A DNA stretch of 24,369 nt from Coriobacteriaceae bacterium (GTDB lineage Bacteria > Actinomycetota > Coriobacteriia > Coriobacteriales > UMGS124). The position numbers and the translations under genes were made by a program. Under the pieces are notes generated by a model. It searched no databases. It had not been told where the DNA came from and saw only the letters and a program-made list of their open reading frames with translations. Below are positions 14,545 to 21,711 of the stretch, piece after piece (the stretch's first letter is position 1; every line of letters starts with the position of its first letter). The stretch spans positions 1 to 24,369 of the forward strand of contig JAHZHK010000039.1 in assembly GCA_019420325.1 (NCBI GenBank). Reading direction: 5' to 3'.

Positions 14545-15660
14545 ATGGATCGTCTTTGCGTGAACCGCCGCCAGTTTGCCGCAGTCGCCGGCCTGGCCCT
14601 TGCCCTGCCCGTTTTCGCAGGCGTCGCCGCACGCAACGCCTGGGCCGATGACGCCAAGTCGGGCGACAAGGATTCCTCCGAGGTGTCCTCGACCTCCGAT
14701 GCCCCCGCTGAGCAGGCAACTTCTCCTGAGCCTTATGTGCCCGCTGCAACCGTCTATCCGCTCACCATCTCCCTTGTGGACGGCGACGGCACGGAGTTCG
14801 AGCAGACTTTCGAGGCCGCCCCGACCACGGCCGTCACCCTGACCGACTCGATGGCCGAGATTATGTGCCTGCTCGGCCTTGCCAATCGCGTCGTGGGCAC
14901 CGTGACGCCCGAGGCGACGATGCCCGAGACCGTGGCCGATGCCTATGCGCAGATTCCCCAGCTCGGCGACAAGAAGACCCTCTCCCGCGAGACGATTGTG
15001 GGCGTGGGCCCCGAGGTGGTCATGGGCCGCGCCATGACGTTCAACAAGGACGGTCAGACAAGCGCCGCCGACTACAACGAGATGGGCATCAACGTCTACA
15101 TCCAGCCTGCCACCTCGGCAAAGATGAACCCCACGCTGCAGGGCATCGTGGACGATATCAAGAACGTCGCCGAGGTCTTCGACGCCCAGGAAGCTGCATC
15201 CGACCTGGTAAACAACCTGCAAGATCGCCTTGCTGCCATTGAATCCCGTGTTGCCGAGGCAGCCGCCGCAGCCGAGGCCGCACAGAGCGTGCTCATCATG
15301 ACGAACTTCAAGGAGGGCACGTTCGGCACCTTCGGAGGCAAGACCGGCGCCAGCCTGCAGTTCAACATGATCGAGGCTATGGGTGCCACCATGGCATCCA
15401 CCGAGAGCGCCTCAGGCCTCACCTACGAGAACCTCGTCGCCTTCAACCCCGACGTCGTCCTCTACATCACCGCCAACCGCAACGCCGAGACCGACCCACT
15501 CGTGCTCGACACCATTTATGCCGAGCCTTCCGTGCAGGAGGTCCCCGCCGTCGCCAACAAGAAGATCGTCGAGATTCCTTACGCCGAGTTCATGGACGCA
15601 TCCCCGCGCGTGTTCGACTCGGCCGAGAAGATCCTCGACGTCCTGTACCCGCAGGCCTAA
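14545..15660 (+). CDS. Iron-siderophore/haem-type ABC transporter substrate-binding protein, Tat signal
   Basis: This 371-residue class III binding protein (FepB/BtuF-like) is exported by a twin-arginine signal (VNRRQFAAVAG, R8-R9, ending near NAWADD) and followed by a Ser/Asp/Ala/Pro-rich linker to about residue 60. Family marks are VTLTDSMAEIMCLLGLANRVVGT, LSRETIVGVGPEVVMG, and LTYENLVAFNPDVVLYI in the C-lobe, with an Ala-rich inter-lobe helix between. ATG 14545 is chosen because AAAGGA (14530-14535) is 9 bases upstream; ATG 14539 and 14500 are in frame but worse placed. No lipobox cysteine is visible. It is first in a three-gene operon. The ligand could be a ferric siderophore, haem or cobalamin; the esterase and AraC neighbours favour a siderophore. 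Confidence 0.85.
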   Translation: MDRLCVNRRQFAAVAGLALALPVFAGVAARNAWADDAKSGDKDSSEVSSTSDAPAEQATSPEPYVPAATVYPLTISLVDGDGTEFEQTFEAAPTTAVTLTDSMAEIMCLLGLANRVVGTVTPEATMPETVADAYAQIPQLGDKKTLSRETIVGVGPEVVMGRAMTFNKDGQTSAADYNEMGINVYIQPATSAKMNPTLQGIVDDIKNVAEVFDAQEAASDLVNNLQDRLAAIESRVAEAAAAAEAAQSVLIMTNFKEGTFGTFGGKTGASLQFNMIEAMGATMASTESASGLTYENLVAFNPDVVLYITANRNAETDPLVLDTIYAEPSVQEVPAVANKKIVEIPYAEFMDASPRVFDSAEKILDVLYPQA

Positions 15661-15669
15661 GGGGAACCC

Positions 15670-16731
15670 ATGCTGAGGCGCAGCGGCCCGTTCCGGGCAT
15701 TCATCTGTGTGCTCGTGTGCGGGCTGCTCGCCAGCATGGTCGCGACGTCATGCATGGGGGCAATCGACGTCTCGCTTCCAGACGCACTCGCCATTCTGAC
15801 AAACCACCTGTTCGGTACGCCCCTGCCCGATGACGGTCACATCGGCGTCTCCACCGACAACATCATCTGGCGCCTGCGCTTCCCGCGCATCCTACTGGGC
15901 GCCGCCGTGGGAGCCGGTCTTGCGCTGGCAGGCGTCGTCATGCAGGCAAGTGTGCAGAACACCCTGGCAGAGCCCTACATCCTGGGCATTTCCTCAGGTG
16001 CCAGCTTCGGCGCCACGCTCGCCATCATGTGTGGTGCCGGCTCGATTGCCCTCATAGACGGCGTGGGTTCGGTCTCGCTCTTCTCGTTTTTGGGCTCGAT
16101 TGTGGCCACCGTCGGCGTGCTGCTTTTGGCTTCGGCCGGCGGCAAGATGACCACCAGCAAGCTCGTTTTGTCCGGCATGATACTGAACGCCCTATTCACG
16201 GCCTTGTCCAACTTCATCATCACCGTTGCCGCCGACGCGCAAGGCATGCTCGACCTCAAGTTCTGGACGATGGGATCGCTCACACGGGCCGGTTGGGACA
16301 ACGTGTGGCTTGTGCTGGGCGTGGTGCTGGCCGGCACGCTCTTCTTCCTCACACAGTTTCGTTCGCTTAACATCCTGCTGATGGGCGACGAGGCTGCCAC
16401 AACCCTCGGCCTAAATACGGCGCGAAGGCGCTGGGTGTACCTGGTCGTATCCGCCCTGCTTGTGGGGTGCATGGTGTCCGCCGTGGGCACCATCGGCTTC
16501 GTGGGGCTCATGATCCCCCACATCGCCCGCTCGCTTGTGGGATCGGACCACCGGCGCCTCATCCCGGCCGCCGTGCTCATCGGCGCGGTGTTCATGCTGT
16601 GGGCCGACGCCGCCGCACGCACGCTCATCACAAACTCCGAGGTACCCATCGGTATCCTCACCGCGCTCATCGGCGCCCCGTTCTTCGTCTACATCATGGT
16701 AGCGCGCAACTACAGCTTCAAAGGCAACTGA
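15670..16731 (+). CDS. FecCD-family ABC transporter permease
   Basis: This 353-residue permease has about nine or ten membrane spans and the full FecCD/BtuC signature set: RLPRILLGAAVGAGLAL-like block (here RFPRILLGAAVGAGLALAG), MQASVQNTLAEPYILGISSGASFGA, GDEAATTLGLN, and VGTIGFVGLMIPHIARSLVG with the docking loop. Only one permease gene is present, so the channel is a homodimer, unlike the first iron system. It starts 9 bases after the binding-protein gene (GGGG ribosome site) and is followed 12 bases later by the ATPase gene. It resembles FepD/FhuB/BtuC-type importers; the ligand is not set by sequence alone. Confidence 0.9.
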   Translation: MLRRSGPFRAFICVLVCGLLASMVATSCMGAIDVSLPDALAILTNHLFGTPLPDDGHIGVSTDNIIWRLRFPRILLGAAVGAGLALAGVVMQASVQNTLAEPYILGISSGASFGATLAIMCGAGSIALIDGVGSVSLFSFLGSIVATVGVLLLASAGGKMTTSKLVLSGMILNALFTALSNFIITVAADAQGMLDLKFWTMGSLTRAGWDNVWLVLGVVLAGTLFFLTQFRSLNILLMGDEAATTLGLNTARRRWVYLVVSALLVGCMVSAVGTIGFVGLMIPHIARSLVGSDHRRLIPAAVLIGAVFMLWADAAARTLITNSEVPIGILTALIGAPFFVYIMVARNYSFKGN

Positions 16732-16743
16732 GGGGAGGACATC

Positions 16744-17535
16744 GTGCAACTTGAGGTGCGCAACCTTTCGGTGGCCATCCACCGCAGGCCCATCGTCTCC
16801 GGTGTATCGCTCACCGTGGACAATGGCGAGTTTGTGGGCATGCTCGGCCCCAACGGCTGCGGCAAGTCCACAACGCTGCGAGCGATATACCGCTTGAACA
16901 GGAAGTATTCCGGCCAGATCATGTGGGACAGCCGCGACGAGCACACAATCACCCAAAAGGAGTTTGCCCGCCGGGTTGCCGTGGTGAGCCAGTTCAACGA
17001 CATCGCCTTCGACTTCACCGTCCGCGAGGTGGTGCTTATGGGCCGCGCACCCCACATGGGCATGCTCTCCCGCGAGACGGATTCCGATCAGGAGATTGTC
17101 GCGCAATCACTTGATATGGTAGACATGGCTCACTTTTCAAATCGCTCGTTTGCGTCTTTGTCGGGCGGCGAGAAGCAGCGCGTCATCCTGGCGCGCGCGT
17201 TGGCCCAAAAACCTGAGTTCCTCATCTTGGACGAGCCAACGAACCACCTGGATATCAAACACCAGCTGCAGACACTCGCCATAGCACGTGACCTGGGCGT
17301 GAGCTGCCTGGCCGCCCTGCACGACCTCGCCATGGCAAGCAGATTCGTCGACCGCGTGTGCCTCATGAAGGCAGGATCCGTGGTGGCCTCGGGACCGGTG
17401 GGGGAAGTCGTGACGTCCGAGCGTATCCACGAGGTGTACGACGTCGAGGCCCGCGTGACCCCGGCAGGCCCAGCAGGCGACGACTGGGACGGCGGCCTCA
17501 CCGTGGCATACCGCTATCCCCAACGGGTGCGCTAG
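16744..17535 (+). CDS. FecE/FepC-type ABC transporter ATP-binding protein
   Basis: This 263-residue ATPase completes the second importer. Motifs are Walker A GPNGCGKST (35-43), a Q-loop in AVVSQFND, signature LSGGEKQR (about 139-146), Walker B LILDEP with TNHLD, and the H-loop in AALHDL. It uses a GTG start with GGGGAGG just upstream, immediately after the permease gene. The C-terminal extension after the usual end (PAGPAGDDWDGGLTVAYRYP) is slightly longer than in the first ATPase. It is the last gene of the operon. Confidence 0.92.
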   Translation: MQLEVRNLSVAIHRRPIVSGVSLTVDNGEFVGMLGPNGCGKSTTLRAIYRLNRKYSGQIMWDSRDEHTITQKEFARRVAVVSQFNDIAFDFTVREVVLMGRAPHMGMLSRETDSDQEIVAQSLDMVDMAHFSNRSFASLSGGEKQRVILARALAQKPEFLILDEPTNHLDIKHQLQTLAIARDLGVSCLAALHDLAMASRFVDRVCLMKAGSVVASGPVGEVVTSERIHEVYDVEARVTPAGPAGDDWDGGLTVAYRYPQRVR

Positions 17536-17571
17536 GACGCAACCAGACGATATGACCCGAACCCAACGTAA

Positions 17572-17605
17572 CCGCGGGCGGTTCTGGAAAAGGGGCCTCC
17601 CGCGG
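17572..17605 (+). terminator. Possible weak hairpin terminator after second iron operon
   Basis: CCGCGGG (17572-17578) pairs with CCCGCGG (17599-17605) across a 20-base loop, 37 bases after the ATPase stop codon. There is no T tract, so it may only slow transcription. Confidence 0.35.
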
Positions 17606-17854
17606 CCTACGATGTCTCTCACCACAAAAACGGCGGCGGGAGGAAAGCGCTGATTGACCACGGCTGGTTTCATCGAGCACCTTTTCTACCTTTCTACCTG
17701 CGCTGTTTCCATAGCGAAATACCGAAGAGCCCACATACTCATCGTTTCCCAACGGTACGGTCGTGTCTCCAATACGTCAGGCCTCCTTCGCCCTGCCGCG
17801 CGACACCTGACTGCCTCCCGGAAGAAACCGCCGCCCCCGGCCCCCGGCCCTTCC
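17606..17854. other. Gene-free stretch between iron operon and CobW gene
   Basis: No convincing coding sequence is seen on either strand. The stretch holds CTACC repeats (about 17689-17702) and a C-rich run (about 17827-17850) directly ahead of the long inverted repeat. Confidence 0.5.
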
Positions 17855-17995
17855 AAAAAGCGCGTACGTTTGCGTTTTAATTCACGACCCCAAAGTAGCC
17901 GACATTCGAGCAAGGCATCTACCTGGTACGATGCTAAAGGCTTCCGCCCGAGTTCTCTACCTGTCCGATTTAAAACGCAAACGTGCGCCATTTTT
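17855..17995. other. Long nested inverted repeat; possible structured RNA, bidirectional terminator or MITE-like element
   Basis: The arm GCGTACGTTTGCGTTTTAA (17862-17880) is complementary to 17970-17988 at 18 of 19 positions; the exception is a T.G wobble. After two mismatches the pairing continues with A5 (17855-17859) against T5 (17991-17995). The 89-base interior contains its own near-perfect hairpin, GCATCTACC/GGTACGATGC (17915-17934). The A tract and T tract give terminator geometry in both directions, but the loop is far longer than in ordinary terminators. No transposase or clear target duplication is seen. Confidence 0.6.
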
Positions 17996-18073
17996 TCTCA
18001 CGTGGCAGGCCCAACACCCTCAAATCGCCCCTTTCTCGCCCCTCGTCCACCCCACCTCCACACGTTTGGGGGA

Positions 18074-18079
18074 TATAAT
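18074..18079 (+). promoter_or_regulatory. Candidate -10 box of CobW-family gene
   Basis: TATAAT at 18074-18079, in GGATATAATG, lies 64 bases before the chosen ATG 18144. The -35 region is C-rich with no good match, so an activator or an unusual promoter may be used. Its position argues against the longer reading frame that starts before it. Confidence 0.5.
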
Positions 18080-18143
18080 GCGCCGTCTGTATACCAAAGC
18101 CGCGCGCAGGCACGCGACGCATAGTGCAAGGGAGCACGCAACC

Positions 18144-19283
18144 ATGACCAAGACCCGCAAGCAGACGAAGATCGCCCTGCTCACCGGCTACCTCGGAGCC
18201 GGCAAGACCACGCTTCTCAACCACATCCTTCAAAATGAGGAGGGCATCCGTGCCGCCGTCATCGTCAACGACATCGGCGAGGTCAACGTGGACGCCTCGC
18301 TCATCCAGAAGGGCGGGCTCACCCAGGTAGACGGCGACCTCATCCCCATGACGAACGGGTGCCTCTGCTGCACGCTCTCCGACGACCTCACCCGTCAGCT
18401 CGGTCAGATTGCCGACTCGGGCGAGTTCGACTACATCATCATCGAGGCGTCGGGCATCTGCGAGCCTATCCCGATTGCCTACACCATCTCGAACTCCTGC
18501 GACGAAAGCCGCTACGACGGGCATGCACCGCTGGCTCTGGACAACATCATTGCCGTGGTGGACTGTGCGCGCATGTACGACGAGTTCCACGGTGGGCGCG
18601 ACCTTCTGGCCGACGACATCGACGAGGACGACATCGAGAGCCTGCTCATCCAGCAGATCGAGTTTTGCTCCACGCTCGTGCTCAACAAGTGCGACAAGGT
18701 AACGCCCGAGCAGATTGCCGAGCTCAAGGCCATCGTGCGCAGCCTGCAGAAGGACGCAAAGATCGTCGAGGCCACGCAGTCTAACGTGCCGCTCAACGAG
18801 ATCATGAACACGGGGCGCTTCGACTTCGAGCGCGCTTACGATTCGGCCGCCTGGATCGACGCCATGGAGCACCCTGAGGAGCATGACGACCCCGAAGTGC
18901 TCGAATACGGCATCGAGACGTTCGTGTACGAACGCCGCAAGCCGTTTGACGCCGACAAGTTCAACGAGCTCGCCCACGCCTGGCCTGCAAGCGTCATCCG
19001 CACGAAGGGCATGCTGTGGGCTGCCATCAACCCCGACATGTGCTACCTCTTTGAGCAGGCGGGAAAGCAGATGAACCTCTCCCCCAACGGCTACTTCGTG
19101 GCGAGTGCGCCGGCCGAGGAGCGCTCGCAGATCCTGCTGGAGAACCCCAAGATGCTCGACGACTGGGATCCCGTTTGCGGCGACCGCATGACCAAGCTCT
19201 GCTTCATCGGCCGCAACATGAACCGCGCTTCTATCGAAGCGAGCCTCGACTCCTGCCTCACCGACTGGGCGCCGCAGGAGTAG
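18144..19283 (+). CDS. CobW/COG0523-family metallochaperone-type GTPase
   Basis: This 379-residue G3E-family GTPase has the P-loop GYLGAGKT (15-22), the metal-binding GCLCC (Cys73, Cys75, Cys76), the IIIEASGICEP switch region, the guanine-specificity NKCD (about 181-184) and a C-terminal CobW_C domain (about 255-375) rich in acidic residues. Members deliver zinc, cobalt or other metals to target enzymes or help cells cope with metal shortage. ATG 18144 is chosen: AAGGGAG (18128-18134) is 9 bases upstream and a TATAAT box lies at 18074; the frame is open further back but without support. It sits between the second iron operon and a noncoding region, followed by a strong terminator, so it is a single gene. 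No cobalamin synthesis gene is adjacent, so a zinc role (ZigA/YciC-like) is more likely than CobW itself. Confidence 0.88.
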   Translation: MTKTRKQTKIALLTGYLGAGKTTLLNHILQNEEGIRAAVIVNDIGEVNVDASLIQKGGLTQVDGDLIPMTNGCLCCTLSDDLTRQLGQIADSGEFDYIIIEASGICEPIPIAYTISNSCDESRYDGHAPLALDNIIAVVDCARMYDEFHGGRDLLADDIDEDDIESLLIQQIEFCSTLVLNKCDKVTPEQIAELKAIVRSLQKDAKIVEATQSNVPLNEIMNTGRFDFERAYDSAAWIDAMEHPEEHDDPEVLEYGIETFVYERRKPFDADKFNELAHAWPASVIRTKGMLWAAINPDMCYLFEQAGKQMNLSPNGYFVASAPAEERSQILLENPKMLDDWDPVCGDRMTKLCFIGRNMNRASIEASLDSCLTDWAPQE

Positions 19284-19314
19284 GCGGACAAGCACGAGCA
19301 CGCCCGTACTGGCA

Positions 19315-19376
19315 AGCACGACAACCAACAAGCCCCGCGTGCCCGCCGGTTGAGCGGCAGGCGCGCGGGGCTTTCT
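19315..19376 (+). repeat. Dispersed terminator repeat, copy 1
   Basis: This 62-bp unit matches 24013-24074. The 5' flank AGCACGACAACCAA is identical in both copies and the 3' end GGCGCGCGGGGCTTTCT is identical; the loop differs. Both copies lie directly after a plus-strand gene. Confidence 0.7.
19330..19374 (+). terminator. Strong intrinsic terminator after CobW gene
   Basis: AAGCCCCGCG (19330-19339) pairs with CGCGGGGCTT (19364-19373), with a further TGCC/GGCA pairing inside, followed by T and C residues. It lies 47 bases after the stop codon and is one copy of a dispersed terminator repeat. Confidence 0.85.
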
Positions 19377-19840
19377 GGCGGGGCTCGCGCGAGTTCTGGG
19401 CAAACTGTCAGTTCTATAAAGCGATATAACCACGCAGTTGGCTTATGCAGACCATAGGCATGGCGTGAGCCCGAGGCAAGAGGCGGGTGATTGGGCGAAT
19501 GGACTCTGGGAACTGGGCGAATCAACCGCGTTCTCACGACGTTCGCCTTTGGCTTGTTGTCGGTCGCCTCGAGGCACAACCAAACTCCTCCAGATTGTGA
19601 TGTGCCACGCGGATATACCACAAAACCGCAGTCCAGAGCACCGCTGCTGCGCCGTGCGAGAACGCACTCACTTGTCTGCGGGCTTTCGCTCGAAATGGAG
19701 GGCTAGCTTTGCGATTCATGCAAGCCAGCTCTTGAGCGCCGCAAAAACCGGGGGCTTTTCGGCGACGGCGCCCGCGCTACAATGAGCGTGTTGGATGTAC
19801 AGCAACAGCATGCCGGGCATGAGGATGCTTGGAGAGCCAC
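19375..19840. other. Gene-free region upstream of membrane LuxR gene
   Basis: About 460 bases without a convincing gene; the open frames here have no ribosome site and unlikely composition. A short direct repeat, TGGGCGAAT, occurs twice near 19492 and 19517. A TACAAT box at 19778-19783 (in GCGCTACAATG) is a fair -10 candidate for the following gene; a similar GCGCTACAGTG lies upstream of the MerR gene at about 2229-2239. Confidence 0.5.
19778..19783 (+). promoter_or_regulatory. Candidate -10 box of membrane LuxR gene
   Basis: TACAAT lies 57 bases before the GTG start at 19841. The region 17 bases upstream (CTTTTC) is a poor -35. Confidence 0.4.
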
Positions 19841-21535
19841 GTGTCATCAGAGGCGAGGGAGGGGCCGTCGTTGCAAGCGAATAACGAAGTGCGCCCGGCC
19901 GCCGCCTGCTCAATATCCCCGTTCTGCGTAGCAGGTCTTGCCATGGCCATCGTGCTGTACGGACTTGCGGTGTGGTCGCCTGGCACGATGTTCTCTTTCG
20001 CTCGCTCCGAGGTGTTTGTGCAGGCAGGAACCCTTGCCTCGGTTGCCAATGCGCTCGCCCTTATCGGCATGGGAATACGAGGCGCAATCGCCGCCTCGCG
20101 GCACACCTCATCACACAAGCGTGCGGCAGCGTGTGCGTCCACCCCGTTCGCAGCCCTCCTCATAGCGTGCGCACTCACCTGGTGCGCATCGTTTGTCCTC
20201 GAAAACACGCAGGCAGATGCCTGGTTCACTCTTGCGCTCCTCGTCGCTTCATGTCTTTCGGGTATCTGTCTGGCAATTGCGTTCGTCTTCTGGCTTGAGC
20301 ACCTCAAAGACCTGCCCACACGGCAGGTGCACATCGCCCTCGTCTCGGCAGCGGCCCTTTCGGCCATCCTCAACCTCCCAAGCGGCCTTGCCCCCGAACC
20401 CGTCCTGCGCGGACTCGTTGTCGCGCTGTTTGCCGCACAGGCCGCCCTTGCGCTCGCCACTTCGCACGCACCTGGCCGCTTCGCCCGCAAGAACAAAAAC
20501 CATCACGCGAACGCCGCGCCCATGGCGACCCCCAATCTTCAAGCATGCCCTGCAAAAACCGCAGCCACCTCAATCGAAGATGCCCCCGCCCAGGAAGCCC
20601 CCGATGTGCCCGCGTCCACGCCCTCAACCACCGCGCAGCCCTCCCCCGACCTGCGCGGAGCCTTAAGCGACCTTGCCGCCGTGCTGGCGGCCGCCGTCGT
20701 GCTGACCTTTGTGGCGCCACTCGTAAACACCGTGCTCATGGTCGACGTCCTCGAGCTACCCGCGCGCTTCATCATGAGCGCGACAATGAACCTCGCCACG
20801 GCCGCGTTGCTTGCTGTCGTGTGGCTCGTTTGCAAGCGCTCTCCCTCGGTCTTCGCCGTACTGCTGGGATTCACCGCGCTGCTCTTCGCCGCAGTCCTGG
20901 TCGCCTCCGCCCTGGGGCCAGGCGCACACCTCGTGGCCCTGGCCCTGGGTTCTGCCGGCTTCTTCCTCGTGATTTACCTCGTCATGGAAGCCGGAGTCAC
21001 AACTGCGCAAGAACGGCACCTGGCCATCGAAGCCACGTATGGCACCGTGGCCGGCATCGTGATGCTTGCCCGCGTGCTGGCCGACATGCTCTCGGCAAAC
21101 CTGCTCAACGCCGACATCGCCGGCGAATCCAAAATGCTCGTAGCAACCTTCTTGCTCGTGTACCTGCTCACCTGCGCCGCCTTCGCCCTCTATAACGCCA
21201 TCGCGCGGCGCAAGCGGCGGGTCGCCCCAGAAGGTGTCGCCGCACCCGAAGCGCAAACTCCCGTCACCGCCGATACCTCGACAGTCCAACAAGGCCCCGA
21301 CAGATCACCTGCCGAGCTCGTAAGTGACGCGCACAACCTTTCGCAGCGCGAGCGAGAAGTGCTCGTGCTCATCATGCGCGGCCGCAACGTGCCTGCCATC
21401 GCCGAAGAACTGGTCCTCTCGCGCAATACGGTGCAAACGCACGTGCGCCACATCTACGAGCAGCTCGGCGTTCACTCTCGCCAGGAGCTCGTTGCCTACG
21501 TCGAGGACTTCTCCAGCCAATCGTCCGATGCATAG
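19841..21535 (+). CDS. Membrane-anchored LuxR-family transcriptional regulator
   Basis: This protein of about 564 residues joins an integral membrane sensor to a C-terminal LuxR/NarL helix-turn-helix (about the last 65 residues: LSQREREVLVLIMRGRNVPAIAEEL, then SRNTVQTHVRHIYEQLGVHSRQELV). The N-terminal part has two hydrophobic blocks of about six spans each, separated by a Pro/Ala/Thr-rich linker (about residues 215-275). This layout matches the large family of multi-span LuxR regulators encoded next to exported reductases in Eggerthella-type bacteria. GTG 19841 is preferred (GGAG 6 bases upstream); TTG 19829 is in frame. The downstream neighbour, 176 bases away, is the exported OYE-like enzyme, its likely target, and a perfect 17-bp palindrome lies between them. 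Confidence 0.87.
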   Translation: MSSEAREGPSLQANNEVRPAAACSISPFCVAGLAMAIVLYGLAVWSPGTMFSFARSEVFVQAGTLASVANALALIGMGIRGAIAASRHTSSHKRAAACASTPFAALLIACALTWCASFVLENTQADAWFTLALLVASCLSGICLAIAFVFWLEHLKDLPTRQVHIALVSAAALSAILNLPSGLAPEPVLRGLVVALFAAQAALALATSHAPGRFARKNKNHHANAAPMATPNLQACPAKTAATSIEDAPAQEAPDVPASTPSTTAQPSPDLRGALSDLAAVLAAAVVLTFVAPLVNTVLMVDVLELPARFIMSATMNLATAALLAVVWLVCKRSPSVFAVLLGFTALLFAAVLVASALGPGAHLVALALGSAGFFLVIYLVMEAGVTTAQERHLAIEATYGTVAGIVMLARVLADMLSANLLNADIAGESKMLVATFLLVYLLTCAAFALYNAIARRKRRVAPEGVAAPEAQTPVTADTSTVQQGPDRSPAELVSDAHNLSQREREVLVLIMRGRNVPAIAEELVLSRNTVQTHVRHIYEQLGVHSRQELVAYVEDFSSQSSDA

Positions 21536-21561
21536 GCAATCTACCAGCTTTTTTAATAACC

Positions 21562-21578
21562 TCACTGAATTTCAGTGA
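21562..21578. promoter_or_regulatory. Perfect 17-bp palindrome between LuxR and OYE-like genes
   Basis: TCACTGAATTTCAGTGA has 8-bp arms around one central T. It follows a T6 run (21549-21554) and lies 133 bases before the OYE-like start. It is the likely operator for the adjacent LuxR regulator or another dimeric factor. It has the same 8-1-8 geometry as the palindrome at 484-500, with different bases. Confidence 0.6.
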
Positions 21579-21711
21579 AGCGTTTTGCCCCCATCCGCAC
21601 CACTATGGACACCATGGAAGGGCCCAGGGAAGGCCTTTCGCCGGCTGGGCATGCGCGACCGATTCCGAACATGCCCGGCTCGCATCCACCAAGGGAGAGG
21701 ATGGGACACAC

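Noticed and set aside
17689..17960. Recurrent TCTACC in leader regions (also about 3338, 3391, 9823 and 17917)
   Set aside because: The short motif is frequent enough to arise by chance and its positions relative to genes are not constant.
17931..18143. Upstream extension of the CobW reading frame to 17931 or ATG 18078
   Set aside because: The frame is open but has no ribosome site at either start, crosses the inverted repeat and a TATAAT box at 18074, and encodes no part of the family's conserved N-terminus.
19438..19785. 115-residue open frame in the gap before the LuxR gene
   Set aside because: No ribosome site, no recognisable domain and a composition unlike the neighbouring proteins; it overlaps the putative promoter of the next gene.
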